The notes under the pieces were generated by a model that was given only the letters and a program-made list of their open reading frames with translations, was not told where the DNA came from and ran no database searches. Shown piece by piece: positions 5,373 through 6,632 of a DNA stretch of 6,632 nt. Position 1 is the stretch's first letter. Each line of letters opens with the position of its first letter. The stretch spans positions 1 to 6,632 of the forward strand of contig JACQKJ010000063.1 of assembly GCA_016204595.1 (NCBI GenBank), in the 5' to 3' direction. This DNA is from Candidatus Komeilibacteria bacterium (GTDB lineage Bacteria; Patescibacteriota; Patescibacteriia; UBA1558; 2-01-FULL-52-15). Position numbers and translations under genes: made by a program.

Positions 5373-6308
5373 ATGTCTGCAACAGTACTGCTTGGCACGG
5401 AGATTTCTGCACGAATCAAGCAAGACCTCGCAACTCGAGTCAACGCACTTCGTTCTGAGGGAACAGTGCCCGGGATTCTTATGATCCGCGTCGGCGATGA
5501 TCCCGCTTCGATGTCCTACGTGAGACAGAAAGACAAAACGGCCGCCGAGATAGGAATCGTATCCAAAGTGGTCGAACTCGCCTATGATACTCCAGAACGT
5601 ACCCTGCTCGCACTCATCGGACATGGAAATGAGGACCCACTATACCACGGTATCCTCGTCCAGCTCCCCTTGCCTTCGCACATCAATCAGAAGATCGTTG
5701 CAAACACGATCAATCCGCTCAAGGATGTCGACTGCTTCCATCCGCAGAACGTTGGCCGCCTGCTCATGGGTGATCCCTACCTCATCCCTTGCACACCACA
5801 TGCTGTTCTGCAGATCTTGCTGCAGGCCAACAAGCCAAGCTATTGGCCCGAAGGCAAGCATGTTGTGGTCGTTGGTCGCAGCAATTTAGTAGGCAAGCCG
5901 CTCGCCGCACTCCTCGTTCAGAAAAACCTCTACGCCAACGCAACAATGACGGTCTGCCACAGCGGAACGCGCAATCTCTCACATCACACTGCGCAAGCTG
6001 ACATCCTTGTCTGTGCCATGGGTTCACCACGATCGATCAAGCCATTCATGATCAAGGAGGATGCGGTCGTGATTGACGTCGGAGTCACTCGAATCGAAGA
6101 TCCCTCTGCGAAGGGCGGGTATCGCCTGGTCGGTGACGTGGATCACGAGTCAATCGATGATGACTTCGCGACGATCGCGGACAAAGCAGCAGCGTACACA
6201 CCAGTGCCCGGCGGCGTCGGCCCAATGACCGTCACCATGCTCATGTGGAACACCGTCAAAGCAGCTGAATTCCAGCGCTTGGGAGCGCAACTCGGAGTCT
6301 CGGCATAA
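5373..6308 (+). CDS. folD: FolD, methylene-THF dehydrogenase / methenyl-THF cyclohydrolase
   Basis: FolD interconverts 5,10-methylene-, methenyl- and 10-formyl-tetrahydrofolate, linking serine-derived one-carbon units to purine and formyl-Met synthesis in the cytosol. At 311 residues it is a little longer than the usual ~285. The catalytic domain shows GDDPASMSYVRQK with Tyr49 and the catalytic lysine Lys53, then GILVQLPLP and NPLKDVDCFHP. The family usually has Gly where this protein has Cys in DVDCF. The NAD(P)-binding domain has VVVGRSNLVGKPLAALL, and the C-terminus has TPVPGGVGPMTVTML. The gene has its own promoter and a strong ribosome site, and it is followed by an intrinsic terminator. 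It therefore appears to be an independent unit next to, not part of, the SUF operon. Confidence 0.97.
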   Translation: MSATVLLGTEISARIKQDLATRVNALRSEGTVPGILMIRVGDDPASMSYVRQKDKTAAEIGIVSKVVELAYDTPERTLLALIGHGNEDPLYHGILVQLPLPSHINQKIVANTINPLKDVDCFHPQNVGRLLMGDPYLIPCTPHAVLQILLQANKPSYWPEGKHVVVVGRSNLVGKPLAALLVQKNLYANATMTVCHSGTRNLSHHTAQADILVCAMGSPRSIKPFMIKEDAVVIDVGVTRIEDPSAKGGYRLVGDVDHESIDDDFATIADKAAAYTPVPGGVGPMTVTMLMWNTVKAAEFQRLGAQLGVSA

Positions 6309-6336
6309 GAAAAAAATTGTCGTTCTTCAGTCTAAC

Positions 6337-6377
6337 CCCCCACATCATGCCAAGCATGGCGTGGGGGATGTTTTTTT
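6337..6377 (+). terminator. Intrinsic terminator after folD
   Basis: CCCCCAC (6337-6343) pairs with GTGGGGG (6361-6367). Above an A-C mismatch, TC/GG and ATGC/GCAT pairs continue the stem to a CAA loop. Seven T residues follow at 6371-6377. It lies 28 bases after the folD stop and separates folD from the tRNA unit. Confidence 0.88.
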
Positions 6378-6390
6378 AAAATTACTTCCG

Positions 6391-6419
6391 TTGACACTGA
6401 ATATATGTAATGATACTGT
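6391..6419 (+). promoter_or_regulatory. Sigma70-type promoter for the nested tRNA locus
   Basis: A consensus TTGACA (6391-6396) is followed after 17 bases by TACTGT (6414-6419), a weak -10 strengthened by the extended TGA directly upstream (6411-6413). Transcription would start near 6426, about 20 bases before the outer tRNA. A clean promoter behind a terminator suggests that the locus is expressed as its own transcript. Confidence 0.65.
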
Positions 6420-6481
6420 ATGGTGTGCTTTTTGCGCCCTTGACCTGCCCCGATAGCTCAACGGATAGAGTGGGAGCCTTC

Positions 6482-6595
6482 CCCGCCCGACTCGCCTGAC
6501 CGCCCTCGTAGTTCAACGGATAGAACATGGGACTTCTAAGCCTGGGATGGGGGTTCGATTCCCTCCGAGGGCACCAGACGAGTCAGGCGGGCGGG
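6482..6595. repeat. 114-base insert with GC-rich complementary arms carrying a tRNA
   Basis: CCCGCCCG (6482-6489) pairs perfectly with CGGGCGGG (6588-6595). After a five-base bulge on the left (ACTCG), CCTGAC (6495-6500) pairs with GTCAGG (6582-6587), giving 14 pairs in all. An alternative continuation pairs ACTCG (6490-6494) with CGAGT (6579-6583). The inner tRNA sits at the tip of this stem. The insert is too short for a group I or II intron and no such core is seen. It could be a novel kind of tRNA intron, or a tRNA-bearing insertion. Confidence 0.7.
6502..6576 (+). tRNA. tRNA-Arg (UCU), nested inside the outer tRNA
   Basis: This is a complete tRNA with encoded CCA. The acceptor stem GCCCTCG with CGAGGGC has seven Watson-Crick pairs. 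The D stem is GTTC/GAAC, the anticodon loop CTTCTAA has UCU at 6535-6537, the variable loop is GGAT, and the T arm is GGGGG-TTCGATT-CCCTC, followed by A73 and CCA (6574-6576). The D-loop AACGGATA has the A20 typical of arginine tRNAs. The anticodon stem is poor: TGGGA (6528-6532) against GCCTG (6540-6544) gives U-G, G-U, two G-C pairs and an A-G mismatch. It shares about two thirds of its positions with the outer tRNA, so the two may be related. RNase P and 3' processing of this unit would cut the outer tRNA into two halves. Confidence 0.88.
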
Positions 6596-6632
6596 TAAGC
6601 TCTAGATCCAGGTTCGATTCCTGGTCGGGGTA

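Larger units (their letters stand above)
6447..6632 (+). tRNA. Interrupted tRNA-Arg (outer tRNA; anticodon split by an insert)
   Basis: Two halves, 6447-6481 and 6596-6632, together form a complete 72-base cloverleaf. The acceptor stem is GCCCCGA with TCGGGGT (terminal G-U pair), the D stem GCTC with GAGT, and the anticodon stem GGAGC (6473-6477) with GCTCT (6599-6603). The variable loop is AGAT, the T arm is CCAGG-TTCGATT-CCTGG, and the discriminator is A6632. Any CCA lies beyond the window. Joining C6481 to T6596 gives loop CTTCTAA and anticodon UCU, matching the arginine-type A20 in the D-loop (CAACGGATAG). Shifting the joint would give other anticodons (UCC, for example), but the flanking stem ends exactly at C6482-G6595. 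The 114-base insert lies between positions 35 and 36. Whether it is spliced, trans-assembled or dead is unknown. Confidence 0.75.

Noticed and set aside
6482..6595. Group I intron in the outer tRNA
   Set aside because: At 114 bases it is too short, it has no recognisable group I core, and most of it is itself a tRNA.

Overview
The window looks like part of a small bacterial genome, plausibly from the Candidate Phyla Radiation (Patescibacteria). That assignment is inferred from compact gene order, a short SufD, palindromic GC-rich repeats between genes and little use of strong Shine-Dalgarno sites; no taxonomic marker is present. The standard stop codons fit: sufC and sufD both end at TGA at natural protein ends.

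Layout, all on the + strand. Positions 1-96 are a short element with perfect 13-bp inverted ends. Then comes a SUF iron-sulfur cluster operon: sufC (107-898), sufB (895-2301, 4-base ATGA overlap), a 283-base non-coding stretch full of palindromes (2302-2584), a short sufD (2585-3253), a second copy of the inverted-end element (3258-3354), sufS (3357-4565), a small two-helix membrane protein (4576-4866), a fragment of the same repeat family seen after sufB (4871-4909), and a sufU/iscU-like scaffold gene (4917-5285). A sigma70-type promoter (5288-5315) then drives folD (5373-6308), which ends in an intrinsic terminator (6337-6377).

How the genes work together: SufS is the cysteine desulfurase, the SufU/IscU-like protein receives or carries sulfur or a nascent cluster, and SufB, SufC and SufD form the ATP-driven scaffold. 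FolD is a separate one-carbon/folate enzyme with its own promoter.

Two features stand out. First, the last 186 bases, behind their own promoter, are a tRNA gene whose anticodon is split (between C35 and U36) by a 114-base insert. The insert carries a second, complete tRNA-Arg(UCU) with encoded CCA, flanked by GC-rich complementary arms: a tRNA nested inside a tRNA. Removing the insert at the foot of the stem gives a normal 7-base loop and, again, a UCU anticodon. Second, the sufD/sufS junction preserves an insertion scar. A 10-11 base direct repeat (GGATGAATCC/C) flanks the inverted-end element, and deleting element plus one repeat restores an ATGA stop/start overlap between sufD and sufS. 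The insertion therefore duplicated the sufS start codon.
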